Below, one piece after another: positions 51,533-60,352 of a DNA stretch of 64,000 nucleotides. Below the pieces are notes generated by a model that worked only from the letters and a program-made list of their open reading frames with translations, made no database searches and was not told the origin of the DNA. The DNA comes from Mycobacterium sp. Aquia_213 (GTDB lineage Bacteria > Actinomycetota > Actinomycetes > Mycobacteriales > Mycobacteriaceae): positions 124,001 to 188,000 of the forward strand of contig NZ_CP113116.1 of assembly GCF_026625985.1 (NCBI RefSeq), in the 5' to 3' direction. Position numbers and translations under genes: made by a program. How positions within the stretch are numbered: position 1 is the first letter of the stretch; each line of letters starts with the position of its first letter.

Positions 51533-52359
51533 ACCCAGTAGGGAACCCGGGCGCGGTACTGGCGCATCGCGAACGCCGCCAGGATCCAGCCGACGACGGT
51601 CAGCACCAGCACCACCGTCCAGTGCCGCATCTCCTGGTGGGCGCCCAGCAGCGGCGCCCGCACGATGTCGAGATAGTGCAGCAGCGGGTTGAGTTCCACG
51701 ATGCTCGACCAGCGTCCGGCGCCCTGCTGCCGCAACGTGTCGTCGTTCCAGATGATCGGCGTCATGAAGAACAGCAGCTGCACGATCGAAAACAGCAGGG
51801 GACCGATGTCGCGGTAGCGCGTCGCCAGGATGCCGAAGCACAGCGACACCCAGATGCAATTGAGCACGATCAACGCCAGCGCCGGAATCACCGACAGATC
51901 GGCCCATGACCACGGTTTGGGATAGATGATCGCGACGACGAGATAGATGACGATGTTGTGGGCGAACAGGATGAATTGCCGCCACACCAGCCGGTAGACG
52001 TGCACGCTCAACGGCGTCGGCAATTGTTTGATCAGGCCCTCGTTGGCGACGAACACGTCGGCACCTTCCAGGATGGCCGCGTTGATCAGGTTCCAGATGA
52101 TCAGGCCGAGCGTGACATACGGCAGATGCACCGACAGGTCGAGGTGAAACAGCTTCGAATACAGCCCGCCCATCGCGACGGCCGTGGTCCCGGTCGCGAT
52201 GGTGATCCAGAACGGGCCCAGCACCGAGCGGCGGTACCGCTGCTTGATGTCCTGCCAGCCCAGGTGCAGCCACAGCTCCCGGCGGCGAAATCCGTCGACC
52301 AGGTCGCCGCGGGCCCGGGTGAAGGTCCGCGACTGTGCGGCGGCATCGATGAAAGTCAT
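51529..52359 (-). CDS. wzm: ABC transporter permease for galactan export (Wzm, RfbD)
   Basis: A 276-residue ABC-2 type permease with six hydrophobic helices, matching M. tuberculosis Rv3783. The N-terminal amphipathic part (RRELWLHLGWQDIKQRYRRSVLGPFW) is typical of O-antigen/teichoic-acid exporters, and PIIWNDDTL and ELNPLLHYLDIVRAP are conserved. With Wzt it forms the transporter that moves lipid-linked galactan across the plasma membrane. Its ATG overlaps the glfT1 stop by 4 bases. Confidence 0.95.
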   Translation of the reverse strand: MTFIDAAAQSRTFTRARGDLVDGFRRRELWLHLGWQDIKQRYRRSVLGPFWITIATGTTAVAMGGLYSKLFHLDLSVHLPYVTLGLIIWNLINAAILEGADVFVANEGLIKQLPTPLSVHVYRLVWRQFILFAHNIVIYLVVAIIYPKPWSWADLSVIPALALIVLNCIWVSLCFGILATRYRDIGPLLFSIVQLLFFMTPIIWNDDTLRQQGAGRWSSIVELNPLLHYLDIVRAPLLGAHQEMRHWTVVLVLTVVGWILAAFAMRQYRARVPYWV

Positions 52360-53270
52360 CCAGATCCTCCAGGCTTGCCGAACTGCTCACGACGTCCCAA
52401 GCGGCGCAACCGAATCCACTCCAGCAGGCCTCGGGGGTCGCGCTGGGATATCAAGAAGAACCAACCGAACCGAACCCACTCCTGGACCAGCAGCTTGCGC
52501 AGACCCGGCTGGGACAACAGATAGCCGCGGTTGCGGTAGGTGTAGAACCGCTTCGTCGGGCTGTCGGGATACTGCGTGTGCATCCGGCCGCCCAGGATCG
52601 GCTTGAACTCGTCGGATCCGCAGGGATGCAGGTAGATCGTGTCCAGGCAGGTCCCGAACGGCAGCCCGGAGCGCACCAGCCGGCGGTGCAATTCGACCTC
52701 GTCGCCGCGGATGAACAGCCGCATGTCCGGGACGCCGACCGCGTCCAGGGTGGACGCCCGGAACAACGCGCCGTTGAACAGCGACGCGATCCCGGGCAGC
52801 AGATCCTGCCCCGGTTCGGTGCGCAATTCGCTTGCGCGCCTACGCCATACCAGGCCACGCCGCAGCGGGAAGGCCAGCCGCTCCGGGTCGTCCAGGTCAC
52901 ATACCATCGGCGACACCTCGGCCAGGCCGTGCTTCTCGGCGCAGCCCAACAGCGTGGCCAGCACCCGCGAGTCCTGCGGGCGACCGTCGTCGTCGGCCAG
53001 CCACACCCAGTCGGCGCCGCCGGCCAGCGCGTGCAGCATGCCCAACGCGAAACCGCCTGCGCCGCCCAGGTTTCGGCTCGACGCCAGGTAGGTGGTCGAG
53101 ATCGGCTGCGCGGCAACCAGGTCGCGGATCCGGCCATCCGCGCCGCCGTCGTTGTCGACGACGATCAGGTGATCGGGCAGTCGGGTCTGTGCGCTCAGCA
53201 TGTCCAGCGACTTGGCGAGTTCGTCGGGTCGCCGGTGGGTGACCACGACGGCGAAGATGGACTCACTCAT
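52356..53270 (-). CDS. glfT1: Galactofuranosyltransferase GlfT1
   Basis: Adds the first one or two galactofuranose residues to the decaprenyl-PP-GlcNAc-Rha linker. The 304-residue GT-A enzyme (304 in M. tuberculosis) has VVVTHRRPDELAKSLDML, the donor-binding NLGGAGGFALGM, the metal-binding DDD in VWLADDDGR, and the acceptor region IRGDEVELHRRL. ATG 53270 (MSESIF) is used by similarity; the frame remains open upstream inside wzt. It overlaps wzt by 8 bases and wzm by 4. Confidence 0.96.
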   Translation of the reverse strand: MSESIFAVVVTHRRPDELAKSLDMLSAQTRLPDHLIVVDNDGGADGRIRDLVAAQPISTTYLASSRNLGGAGGFALGMLHALAGGADWVWLADDDGRPQDSRVLATLLGCAEKHGLAEVSPMVCDLDDPERLAFPLRRGLVWRRRASELRTEPGQDLLPGIASLFNGALFRASTLDAVGVPDMRLFIRGDEVELHRRLVRSGLPFGTCLDTIYLHPCGSDEFKPILGGRMHTQYPDSPTKRFYTYRNRGYLLSQPGLRKLLVQEWVRFGWFFLISQRDPRGLLEWIRLRRLGRREQFGKPGGSG

Positions 53271-54111
53271 CCCCGGAAGCGCTTTGCGCCAGCGGTTTAT
53301 CGGCCTGAATCTGCAGCCGGGTTTCTTCCAGCACCTCGCGGACATGACGCGCGGCGTCTTCGCCCTCGTACGCGCGCACCACGTCTTCGATGCCGCCGGT
53401 CTGGCGGATGACGCCGTGGTCGATCCACATCGCGGTCTTGCACAGCCGGGCCAGGAATTCGTTGGAATGGCTGGCGAACACCAGGATTCCGGACCGTTCC
53501 ACCAGGCCCTGCAATCGCGACTGGGCCTTCTTCAGGAAGTCGGCGTCCACGGCGCCGATGCCCTCGTCGAGCAGCAGGATCTCGGGGTCGATGCTGGTGA
53601 CCACGCCCATCGCCAGCCGCACCCGCATCCCGGTGGAATACGTCCGCAGCGGCATCGACAGGTAGTCCCCGAGCTCGGTGAACTCGGCGATCTCGTCGAC
53701 CTTGGCCAGCATCTGCTTTCGGGTCTGACCGAGAAACAGGCCGCGGATGATGATGTTTTCGTAGCCGGAGATCTCGGGGTCCATCCCGACGCCGAGGTCG
53801 AACACCGGCGCGACCCGGCCGGTGACCTTCGCCCAGCCCCGGGTGGGTTCGTAGATGCCCGAAAGTAGGCGCAGCAGAGTCGATTTCCCGGCCCCGTTGT
53901 GGCCGACCAGGCCGACGCGGTCGCCCAACTCGAGTGACATCGTGATGTCCCGCAACGCCTCGACGACGACGACGTTGGAGTTGTTGCGGCCGATCGTGCC
54001 GCCCGCCTTGCCGAGGAAGGCCTTCTTCAACGATCGCGACTTGGCGTCGAAGATGGGAAATTCCACCCAAGCGTTGCTGGTCTCGATATGAGGACCGCGA
54101 GGACCGGACAC
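53263..54111 (-). CDS. wzt: ABC transporter ATP-binding subunit for galactan export (Wzt, RfbE)
   Basis: A 282-residue ATPase that pairs with Wzm. Walker A is GHNGAGKST, the signature is TYSTGMRVRLAM, Walker B is ILLLDEGIGAVD and the switch His is in FASHSNE. An N-terminal FPIFDAKSRSLKKAF segment is typical of polysaccharide-export ATPases. There is no large C-terminal carbohydrate-binding domain, consistent with the galactan exporter type. M. tuberculosis Rv3781 is the counterpart. Confidence 0.95.
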   Translation of the reverse strand: MSGPRGPHIETSNAWVEFPIFDAKSRSLKKAFLGKAGGTIGRNNSNVVVVEALRDITMSLELGDRVGLVGHNGAGKSTLLRLLSGIYEPTRGWAKVTGRVAPVFDLGVGMDPEISGYENIIIRGLFLGQTRKQMLAKVDEIAEFTELGDYLSMPLRTYSTGMRVRLAMGVVTSIDPEILLLDEGIGAVDADFLKKAQSRLQGLVERSGILVFASHSNEFLARLCKTAMWIDHGVIRQTGGIEDVVRAYEGEDAARHVREVLEETRLQIQADKPLAQSASGDE

Positions 54112-54123
54112 TGACGCCTTCGC

Positions 54124-54663
54124 CTACAGGTATTGCCCGGTGCCCGAGCCCGGTCCGTGGCCCGGTCGTACGGTTCCGGGGGGCAGGGCTCCTTGGCGCA
54201 TCTGTTCGAGCTGCGCGCGGGCGGCCATCTGCTGGGCGAACAGTGCGGTCTGGATGCCATGGAACAGCCCCTCGAGCCAGCCGACCAGCTGGGCCTGGGC
54301 GATACGCAACTCGGCGTCTGACGGCTCGGCGTCCTCGTTGAACGGCAGGGTGAGGCGGTCGAGCTCCTCGCGAAGTTCCGGCGCGAGACCCTCTTCCAGC
54401 TCGCGGATGCTTTTGGCGTGGATGTCGCGCAGCCGCTTGCGGCTGGCATCGTCGAGCGGTGCCGCACGCACCTCTTCGAGCAGTTGCTTGATCATGGTGC
54501 CGATGCGCATCACCTTGGCGGGCTGCTCGATGAGATCGGTCACGGAGCGCTCGTCGGAATCGTCGTCGTCGGCTGCCTCGCGAATGGCCATGATCCGCGG
54601 GTCGACACCGCCGATGATCTCGACGCCGTCGTCGTCGTTGCCGTTAGTCAATCCGGTCACCAT
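54124..54663 (-). CDS. bpa: Bacterial proteasome activator Bpa (PafE)
   Basis: ATP-independent ring-shaped activator that opens the 20S proteasome gate for unfolded proteins such as HspR. The 179-residue protein is mostly helical (RIGTMIKQLLEEVRAAPLDD, SRKRLRDIHAKSIRELEEGL, AQAQLVGWLEGLFHGIQTALFAQQ), with an acidic disordered N-terminus and the essential C-terminal G-Q-Y-L proteasome-docking motif intact. Length agrees with M. tuberculosis Rv3780. It lies 12 bases upstream of wzt and 12 bases after the Rv3779-like gene on the same strand. Confidence 0.95.
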   Translation of the reverse strand: MVTGLTNGNDDDGVEIIGGVDPRIMAIREAADDDDSDERSVTDLIEQPAKVMRIGTMIKQLLEEVRAAPLDDASRKRLRDIHAKSIRELEEGLAPELREELDRLTLPFNEDAEPSDAELRIAQAQLVGWLEGLFHGIQTALFAQQMAARAQLEQMRQGALPPGTVRPGHGPGSGTGQYL

Positions 54664-54675
54664 CCTCTTGTACGT

Positions 54676-56649
54676 CTATGGGCGGGGCGGGGTGGCATTT
54701 CCGCGCCATTCGTAAATTCTGGCCCCGCCGTTGTCGTAGATCAGCGCCCACGACTTCGACTTTTCCAGCGACACTAGTCCGTCGGGCACGGCGAACCCGC
54801 GAACCGTGGGCGAGCTGGTGTAGATGTACCGGATATTGAGCGCCTTGATCGCCTCGACCACCCTCGGGTCGGAATCGCCGCGGCGAGCGAAGGCCCAGAT
54901 GATGTAGCGCTCGGGTCCCGGCCCGGTCTGCTGCGGATAGTCGTAGTGGGTCCACAGCGGATGCAGGTCGGCCACCGCGTACATCCAGGCCGTGCCGTCG
55001 GTATTGGCATTGCCGATCAGGGTGTCGTGTGCGCCCGGCAGTTTCGCCAGATACGCCATGGCCATCAGATCGCGCTGGTCGATCATCACCGAGTCGTATT
55101 TATCGCCGAACAGCACGATGTGGCGATACAGATAGTGCCGGCCGATGAACACCGTCGAGAACACCAGCAGCACCGCGGTGGCCGACGCCCAGATCGGCGT
55201 GGGCAACCGTTTGAACCGGCCGGTGATTCGTTTGGCGATCGCTACCAACAGCACGACCGCGCCGAACAGCGCGATGGCCGCCATCGGCGTCACCAGCATC
55301 GTCACCACAGAGGTGAGCCGGCGCGGATCGTTGTAGAAGAACGTGCTCAGCCCTTCGATGGCGGCGCCGAGCGGGTTGTGAAACGGTGCGCCCGAATAGA
55401 TGGTCGCCACGGTCAGCACCAGCCAGACCGCCACGGGCCACCAGATGCGCTTGTACAGCAGATACGCCATGCCGAGGTAGACCAGCGCGACCAGGCCGTA
55501 TTGGGTCGGGAAATCGTTGAGGTGGCGGGTGTGCAGCAGCAACGCATCGATGACGCCCTGCTTGACGCTCTTGAAGCTGGGGAAGGCGTGCCCGGCGATG
55601 ATGTCGGCCTGTCTGAGCACCCCGATGAATTGCGGCGCCAGGATCAGCGCCGTCGGCGCCGCGACGGCAGCCAGGATCCCGACATCGGGCAGCCGGCCCC
55701 GCACCGGATGCCACAACGCATCCAGCAGCCACCAGCCCAGCAGGAACAAGATGACGATGAAGCCGCCGGTCAGGTGCACCGACAACACGCCGACGAGCGC
55801 CAACGCGGCTAGCGGGATGCGGTCGCGGTGCCGCAACGTCGAGACAATCAGCAGAAACGTCGGGATCGCGACGCCGTAGGCCGCCAGGTTGGGCATCGCG
55901 GCCACCCCGAACTCCACGTAGGGCACCGAGGTGAACGACGCGGACAGCGCGGCCGCGGTACCCGCGATCGCGGCCGCGCGGCCCGGCGTCAGCACCGGGC
56001 GCAGCAGATGCCAGGTCAGCATCGCCGCGCTGGTCGGGAACAGCCAGATCGAGGCCGCCACCGAACTCAGGGTGTAGCCGGTGGTCGGCGCCGCACCCGT
56101 GAGCTGGCAGAACACCGCGGTCAGGGCGTGGAACACCGACGGGTAGTACAGCGCCTGGTGGGTCTCGACGTTGCGCAGCTCACCCATATGGGTGGAGGAC
56201 GCCTGCCCGGTGTCGAGCATGAAGCGCACCTCGTTGGCGTGCCACACCGCATCCCAGGTGCTGGGGACGGTCTGCCAGTGGGCCGCCAGCCCGCGATAGG
56301 CCGCCCACATGATCAGCAGCGTGCCGAGCAGCACTCCGGCGGTGACCGCGAGCGCCGGCCAGCCCGCGATCCCACGCGCCTCGGCGTCGGTGTCGCGGTA
56401 GCGGGCGAGTAGTAGCTGCAAACCCGTCGCCACCACACACACGACGGCGAGCGCCGCCAGCGCAGTCCAACCGTTCCAAGGGATTCCGAGCGCACCGTAG
56501 GGAATGATCGCCAGCGCGACGACACCGTAGGTCAGTGCCGGGCCGACTGCGACCGCGATTGGCCACGTCAGCTGGGCGATACGCGCAACGATTGTCCCCG
56601 GGGCGATCAGTAAAAACAGTGCGATCAGCGTTCCGATCCAGAGCCCCAC
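54676..56649 (-). CDS. Large polytopic membrane protein (Rv3779-like), GT-C-type fold
   Basis: A 657-residue integral membrane protein with about 13 hydrophobic helices and external loops containing STWDAVWHANEVRFM and YYPSVFHALTAVF, the sort of acidic first-loop motif seen in GT-C glycosyltransferases. The C-terminal soluble part includes GNANTDGTAWMYAVADL and IRYIYTSS. M. tuberculosis Rv3779 has been linked to polyprenyl-phosphomannose and mannolipid biosynthesis; I am not certain of the activity. The start is uncertain: GTG 56649 puts the first helix at the N-terminus, while GTG 56730 adds 27 residues that look non-conserved. Confidence 0.85.
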   Translation of the reverse strand: MGLWIGTLIALFLLIAPGTIVARIAQLTWPIAVAVGPALTYGVVALAIIPYGALGIPWNGWTALAALAVVCVVATGLQLLLARYRDTDAEARGIAGWPALAVTAGVLLGTLLIMWAAYRGLAAHWQTVPSTWDAVWHANEVRFMLDTGQASSTHMGELRNVETHQALYYPSVFHALTAVFCQLTGAAPTTGYTLSSVAASIWLFPTSAAMLTWHLLRPVLTPGRAAAIAGTAAALSASFTSVPYVEFGVAAMPNLAAYGVAIPTFLLIVSTLRHRDRIPLAALALVGVLSVHLTGGFIVILFLLGWWLLDALWHPVRGRLPDVGILAAVAAPTALILAPQFIGVLRQADIIAGHAFPSFKSVKQGVIDALLLHTRHLNDFPTQYGLVALVYLGMAYLLYKRIWWPVAVWLVLTVATIYSGAPFHNPLGAAIEGLSTFFYNDPRRLTSVVTMLVTPMAAIALFGAVVLLVAIAKRITGRFKRLPTPIWASATAVLLVFSTVFIGRHYLYRHIVLFGDKYDSVMIDQRDLMAMAYLAKLPGAHDTLIGNANTDGTAWMYAVADLHPLWTHYDYPQQTGPGPERYIIWAFARRGDSDPRVVEAIKALNIRYIYTSSPTVRGFAVPDGLVSLEKSKSWALIYDNGGARIYEWRGNATPPRP

Positions 56650-56767
56650 TCGACTAGTATGGCTGGCCGGGTGACCTGGCTCGGGAAGCCACCGGCTGGC
56701 TCTAGCGTCTGTGGCACCCGTTACCGTCACAATTTCGCTCTAGTGCGGAAGCTCTAAGGTGGCTGGC

Positions 56768-57964
56768 ATGGCTTATGACGTCGCCCGGGTGCGCGGACTG
56801 CATCCGTCACTGGGTGACGGATGGGTGCACTTCGACGCGCCGTCCGGGATGTTGATTCCCGATTCCGTTGCGACGACGGTCTCGACGGCGTTCCGCCGCT
56901 CCAGCGCCACCACCGTGGGTGCGCACCCGTCGGCGCAGCGCAGTGCCGCCGTCCTCGACGCGGCGCGCTCGGCCGTGGCCGATCTGTTCAACGCCGACCC
57001 GGCCGGCATCGTGCTGGGCGCCGACCGCGCGATCCTGCTGTCCTCGCTCGCCGAGGCGTCGTCCTCGCGGGCCGGCCTGGGCTACGAGGTGGTCGTCAGC
57101 CGCCTGGACGACGAGGCAAACATCGCCCCGTGGCTACGGGCGGCGCACCGCTACGGCGCCAAGGTGAAGTGGGCCGAGGTCGACATCGAAAACGGTGAGC
57201 TGCCGACGTGGCAGTGGGAGAGCTTGATTGGGAAATCGACGCGACTGGTCGCGGTCACCTCGGCGTCGGGGACGCTGGGCACAGTCACCGATCTGCGGGC
57301 GATGACCAAGCTGGTCCACGACGTCGGCGGGCTGGTGATCGTCGATCATTCCGCGGCCGCGCCCTACCGACTGCTCGACATCAAGGAAACAGAGGTCGAC
57401 GTGGTCGCGGTGAACGCGCTCGCCTGGGGCGGCCCGCCGATCGGGGCGATCGTGTTTCGCGATCCGGCTCTGATCAACTCGTTCAGCTCGGTCTCCACCG
57501 ATCCCAACGCCACCGGCCCGGCACGCCTTGAGGTGGGCGCGCATCAGTTCGGGCTGCTGGCCGGCGTCGTTGCCAGCATCGAATACCTTGCGGCATTGGA
57601 TGAATCGGCCCGCGGCAGCCGGCGTGAGCGACTCTCGGTCTCGATGCAATCGGCCGCCTCGTATCTCAACCGGATCTTCGACTACCTGATGGTCTCGTTG
57701 CGATCTCTGCCGTTGATGATGCTGATCGGTCGCCCGGAGGTGCGGATACCTCTCGTCAGCTTCGCGTTGCAGGGCGTGCCCGCCGAGCGGGTCGTGCAGC
57801 GCTTGGCGGACAACGGAATTCTGGCCGTCTCGAACGAGAGTTCACGCGTGCTGGATGCCTTGGGCGCCAATGATGTTGGCGGCGCGGTGACGGTCGGGCT
57901 GGCGCACTACTCGACGATGGCCGAGGTCGATCAGCTGGTGCGCGCGCTGGCGTCGTTGGGTTGA
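56768..57964 (+). CDS. Class V aminotransferase/cysteine desulfurase-like protein lacking the PLP lysine (Rv3778c-like)
   Basis: A 398-residue protein of the NifS/CsdB fold (fold-type I). The PLP-ring Asp is present (VIVDHSAAAPY, Asp193-His194), and the family region that should read S-x-H-K-x-x-G-P has become NALAWGGPPIGA (residues 216-227), so no Schiff-base lysine is visible. Other segments are intact: FDAPSGMLIP, RLDDEANIAPWLRAA, GVPAERVVQRLADNGI. ATG 56768 is chosen because AAGG lies 8 bases upstream; GTG 56759 is the alternative. A catalytic role as an aminotransferase is therefore doubtful. Confidence 0.9.
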   Translation: MAYDVARVRGLHPSLGDGWVHFDAPSGMLIPDSVATTVSTAFRRSSATTVGAHPSAQRSAAVLDAARSAVADLFNADPAGIVLGADRAILLSSLAEASSSRAGLGYEVVVSRLDDEANIAPWLRAAHRYGAKVKWAEVDIENGELPTWQWESLIGKSTRLVAVTSASGTLGTVTDLRAMTKLVHDVGGLVIVDHSAAAPYRLLDIKETEVDVVAVNALAWGGPPIGAIVFRDPALINSFSSVSTDPNATGPARLEVGAHQFGLLAGVVASIEYLAALDESARGSRRERLSVSMQSAASYLNRIFDYLMVSLRSLPLMMLIGRPEVRIPLVSFALQGVPAERVVQRLADNGILAVSNESSRVLDALGANDVGGAVTVGLAHYSTMAEVDQLVRALASLG

Positions 57965-58077
57965 CCCGCCCTCGCGTTACGCCGCCCGCCCTCGCGCCGC
58001 CCGCCCTCGGGCCGAGTGTGCATTCAGGTCGTCCTAGTTGCACACTGGCAGCCCTGACTGCACACTCAACGGCCCAG
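57965..58077. repeat. Intergenic repeats between convergent genes
   Basis: The 113-base gap contains three CGCCCTCGCG-like units (57968-58010) followed by GAGTGTGCAT, TTGCACACTG and CTGCACACTCA, i.e. three copies of a GTGTGCA word in both orientations. Its repetitive make-up suggests a dispersed intergenic element. Confidence 0.55.
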
Positions 58078-59046
58078 CTAGACGGTCAGCACGATCTTTC
58101 CGTGCACGTCGCCCGACACCAGCCGCTGATGCGCTTCGCCGGCTTGCTGAATCGGTATGCGCGCGCCGATGAACGGACGGACCCGGCCGTCGGCGATCAT
58201 CGGCCACACCGACGCCGTCACCGCGGCCACGATCTCGCCCTTACTGTTCGGGCCGCTCACCGGTCGGCCACGCAGCGTGGTGCCGATCACGTGTAAACGC
58301 TTGGGCAGCAGCTTGCCGATGTTGAGCTCGGCCTTGAGCCCGCCCTGCATGCCGATGATCACCAACTGTCCGTCGGTGGCCAGGGCGTCGAGATTGCGAT
58401 CCAGATAGGAGGCACCCATGATGTCGAAGATCACGTCGGCGCCGCCGGCCTCCTGCAGCCGCGCGACGAAGTCCTCGTCGCGGTAGTTGACGGTGATCTC
58501 GGCACCCAGGTCGCGGCAGGTCTGCAGCTTCTCCTCGGAACCAGCGGTGACCGCCACCCGGGCGCCCAAGGCGCGCGCGACCTGAATCGCGTGGGTTCCG
58601 ATGCCGCTGGCCCCGCCGTGCATCAATAGCAGCTGGCCCTCGCTCAGGTGCGCGGTGAGCACCAGATTCGACCACACCGTGCAGGCCACCTCGGGTAGGC
58701 CCGCGGCGTCCTCCAGCGTGACGCCGTCCGGAATCGGCAGCACCTGAGGCGCCGGAACCGCGACGTATTCGGCGTAGCCGCCACCGGCCAGCAACGCGCA
58801 AACTTCTTGTCCGACAGACCATTCCGCGACACCGGAGCCCACTGAGGCGATGACGCCGGATACCTCCATGCCGATGATGTCGCTGGCTCCCGGCGGGGGC
58901 GGATACTTGCCGGCGGCCTGCAGCACGTCGGCACGGTTGACGCCGGCCGCGGTGACCTTGATCAGCACCTCGTCGGCCCCGGCGGAGACATCGGGGACCT
59001 CTTGCCAGACGAGTCGGTCGGCGGATTCGGCGACGATGGCGCGCAT
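58078..59046 (-). CDS. Quinone oxidoreductase-like MDR-family dehydrogenase (Rv3777-like)
   Basis: A 322-residue NADPH:quinone reductase-type member of the medium-chain dehydrogenase family, without the zinc-binding Cys set. Features: AAGVNRADVLQAAGKYPPPP, GMEVSGVIASVG, VCALLAGGGYAEYVAVPA, the nucleotide motif HGGASGIGTHAIQVARALG and FDIMGASYLDRNLDAL. ATG 59046 is preferred since the longer open frame would run through the tRNA gene on the other strand. Substrate unknown. Confidence 0.9.
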   Translation of the reverse strand: MRAIVAESADRLVWQEVPDVSAGADEVLIKVTAAGVNRADVLQAAGKYPPPPGASDIIGMEVSGVIASVGSGVAEWSVGQEVCALLAGGGYAEYVAVPAPQVLPIPDGVTLEDAAGLPEVACTVWSNLVLTAHLSEGQLLLMHGGASGIGTHAIQVARALGARVAVTAGSEEKLQTCRDLGAEITVNYRDEDFVARLQEAGGADVIFDIMGASYLDRNLDALATDGQLVIIGMQGGLKAELNIGKLLPKRLHVIGTTLRGRPVSGPNSKGEIVAAVTASVWPMIADGRVRPFIGARIPIQQAGEAHQRLVSGDVHGKIVLTV

Positions 59047-59082
59047 GCGGGCCACGGTACTAGCCCCGTTACCCTTGTCAGC

Positions 59083-59169
59083 GGTGGCGTGGCAGAGCGG
59101 CCTAATGCACTCGCCTTGAAAGCGAGAGACGGCTAAAACCGTCCGGGGGTTCAAATCCCTCCGCCACCG
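59083..59169 (+). tRNA. tRNA-Ser (anticodon UGA)
   Basis: An 87-base cloverleaf: acceptor GGTGGCG pairs with CGCCACC, followed by discriminator G; D-arm TGGCAGAGCGGCCTAATGCA; anticodon stem CTCGC/GCGAG with loop CTTGAAA (anticodon TGA); a long variable arm GACGGCTAAAACCGTC typical of tRNA-Ser; T-arm with TTCAAAT. No CCA is encoded. It is divergent from the quinone oxidoreductase gene. Confidence 0.96.
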
Positions 59170-59175
59170 CGGTGT

Positions 59176-60261
59176 TCAGCGGCGAGCCGGATCGGGCGTC
59201 TTCGTGCAGCGAAGAATGGCGCCGATTCCGTCGGCCGGGGCGATTCGCTCGTCGGTATGCACCACCGACGCGCCCGCCGAAATCGCCAATAGCGGCAATG
59301 CCTCGTCGGCCCGCAGCGTCTTGGCCGCAGCGGCGCCCTGTTCCGAGAGCATGTCGGCGTTGGGCGCGACGGTCGTCATTTCCGCGTCGGCAACCACGGT
59401 GGCGCCATCGATCTCGCCGATGATCATCGTGTCGACCGCCCCCCGACGCAGCGCCGAACAGACGGCGCCGAGGCCCTCGGCGGCCAGCCCGGAATTCCGG
59501 CCCATTTCGGCGTTGAAGCGTGCCGTCGCGTTGTCGATCAGATTGAGGCGTCGACGCAGCAGTGTTGTGTCGATGGCCCGTTGAATCTCCTCAAAGTCGT
59601 ATCCACCTCGACCGACGCCGATCGGTAGCGATGTGGCGCGATCCCTCAGCCGTTCCGGGAGCTTCGCCAGCAGCTTCGCGCGCAGCTCCCCGTCGCCGAC
59701 CAGGAATATCGCTTGCAAAGACCAGTTGTCGACCAGTTCGCCAACTCGGTCGGCGATCGCGTTCCGCGGCGAGGCGTCGCCCGCCGGCGGTTGCGCTGCG
59801 GCAGCGTCGGGTGCGCAATCATTGCTCGCCTCGACCGTCTCCGAGCGCCGGATGACGTCGTGGATGGTGATCAGCGCGCCCCCGGCATCGGCCACCACCA
59901 GGAGATAACTCGAGTGCTCGAACCCGTGTTCAAGAATGGGGACGATGTAGGGCAACTCGGACACACGCACGATCGGTTCGGCTGCGGCCCGAACCAGGTA
60001 CTCGTTGAGCACGATGCCGGTGGCGCCCGCGATCACCGCGCGCCCGCCGCGGTGTATCGGTGGATCGAGTTCTGTGACGGCGTATTCGATGTCGGCGATG
60101 ACCGAGTCGTGCGCTCCCTGCCACTTCAGTTGTTCGCGCAATGCCGGCCATTGACGACGGGCCTGAGCAGCTGCGTCATCGGCATTCTCCGTGTCCGCGA
60201 AGAACACCGAGGCGAACGGCCCCGGTGTGGCCAGCAGTGGCCGGAAGCGGTCGGATTGCAT
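59176..60261 (-). CDS. baeRF-family protein (archaeo-eukaryotic release factor-like, Rv2629 type)
   Basis: A 361-residue cytosolic protein resembling M. tuberculosis Rv2629 and the bacterial release-factor-like family. Typical parts are the N-terminal LLATPGPFASVFFADTENADDA, a beta-rich middle (VIAGATGIVLNEYLVRAAAEPIVRVSELPYIVPIL), LLVVADAGGALITI and the C-terminal eRF1-like/L7Ae-like domain (VCSALRRGAVDTMIIGEI, ADEALPLLAISAGASVV, GIGAILRC). There is no GGQ motif. Family members are proposed to act on ribosomes; hibernation factors of this family are known in other bacteria. ATG 60261 is chosen by family start; no ribosome-binding site is evident. Confidence 0.82.
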   Translation of the reverse strand: MQSDRFRPLLATPGPFASVFFADTENADDAAAQARRQWPALREQLKWQGAHDSVIADIEYAVTELDPPIHRGGRAVIAGATGIVLNEYLVRAAAEPIVRVSELPYIVPILEHGFEHSSYLLVVADAGGALITIHDVIRRSETVEASNDCAPDAAAAQPPAGDASPRNAIADRVGELVDNWSLQAIFLVGDGELRAKLLAKLPERLRDRATSLPIGVGRGGYDFEEIQRAIDTTLLRRRLNLIDNATARFNAEMGRNSGLAAEGLGAVCSALRRGAVDTMIIGEIDGATVVADAEMTTVAPNADMLSEQGAAAAKTLRADEALPLLAISAGASVVHTDERIAPADGIGAILRCTKTPDPARR

Positions 60262-60352
60262 CTGTGTGTTTGCCCGGTGTGCGGTGATGCAAAACACATG
60301 CACGATTGCCCAGGCAAGTTCGATGTCGTCCGCCGGGTTCCGCTGCGCGCGC

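Noticed and set aside
59047..59154. N-terminal extension of the quinone oxidoreductase frame to 59154.
   Set aside because: It would run across the tRNA-Ser gene on the opposite strand, and homologues begin at MRAIVAE.
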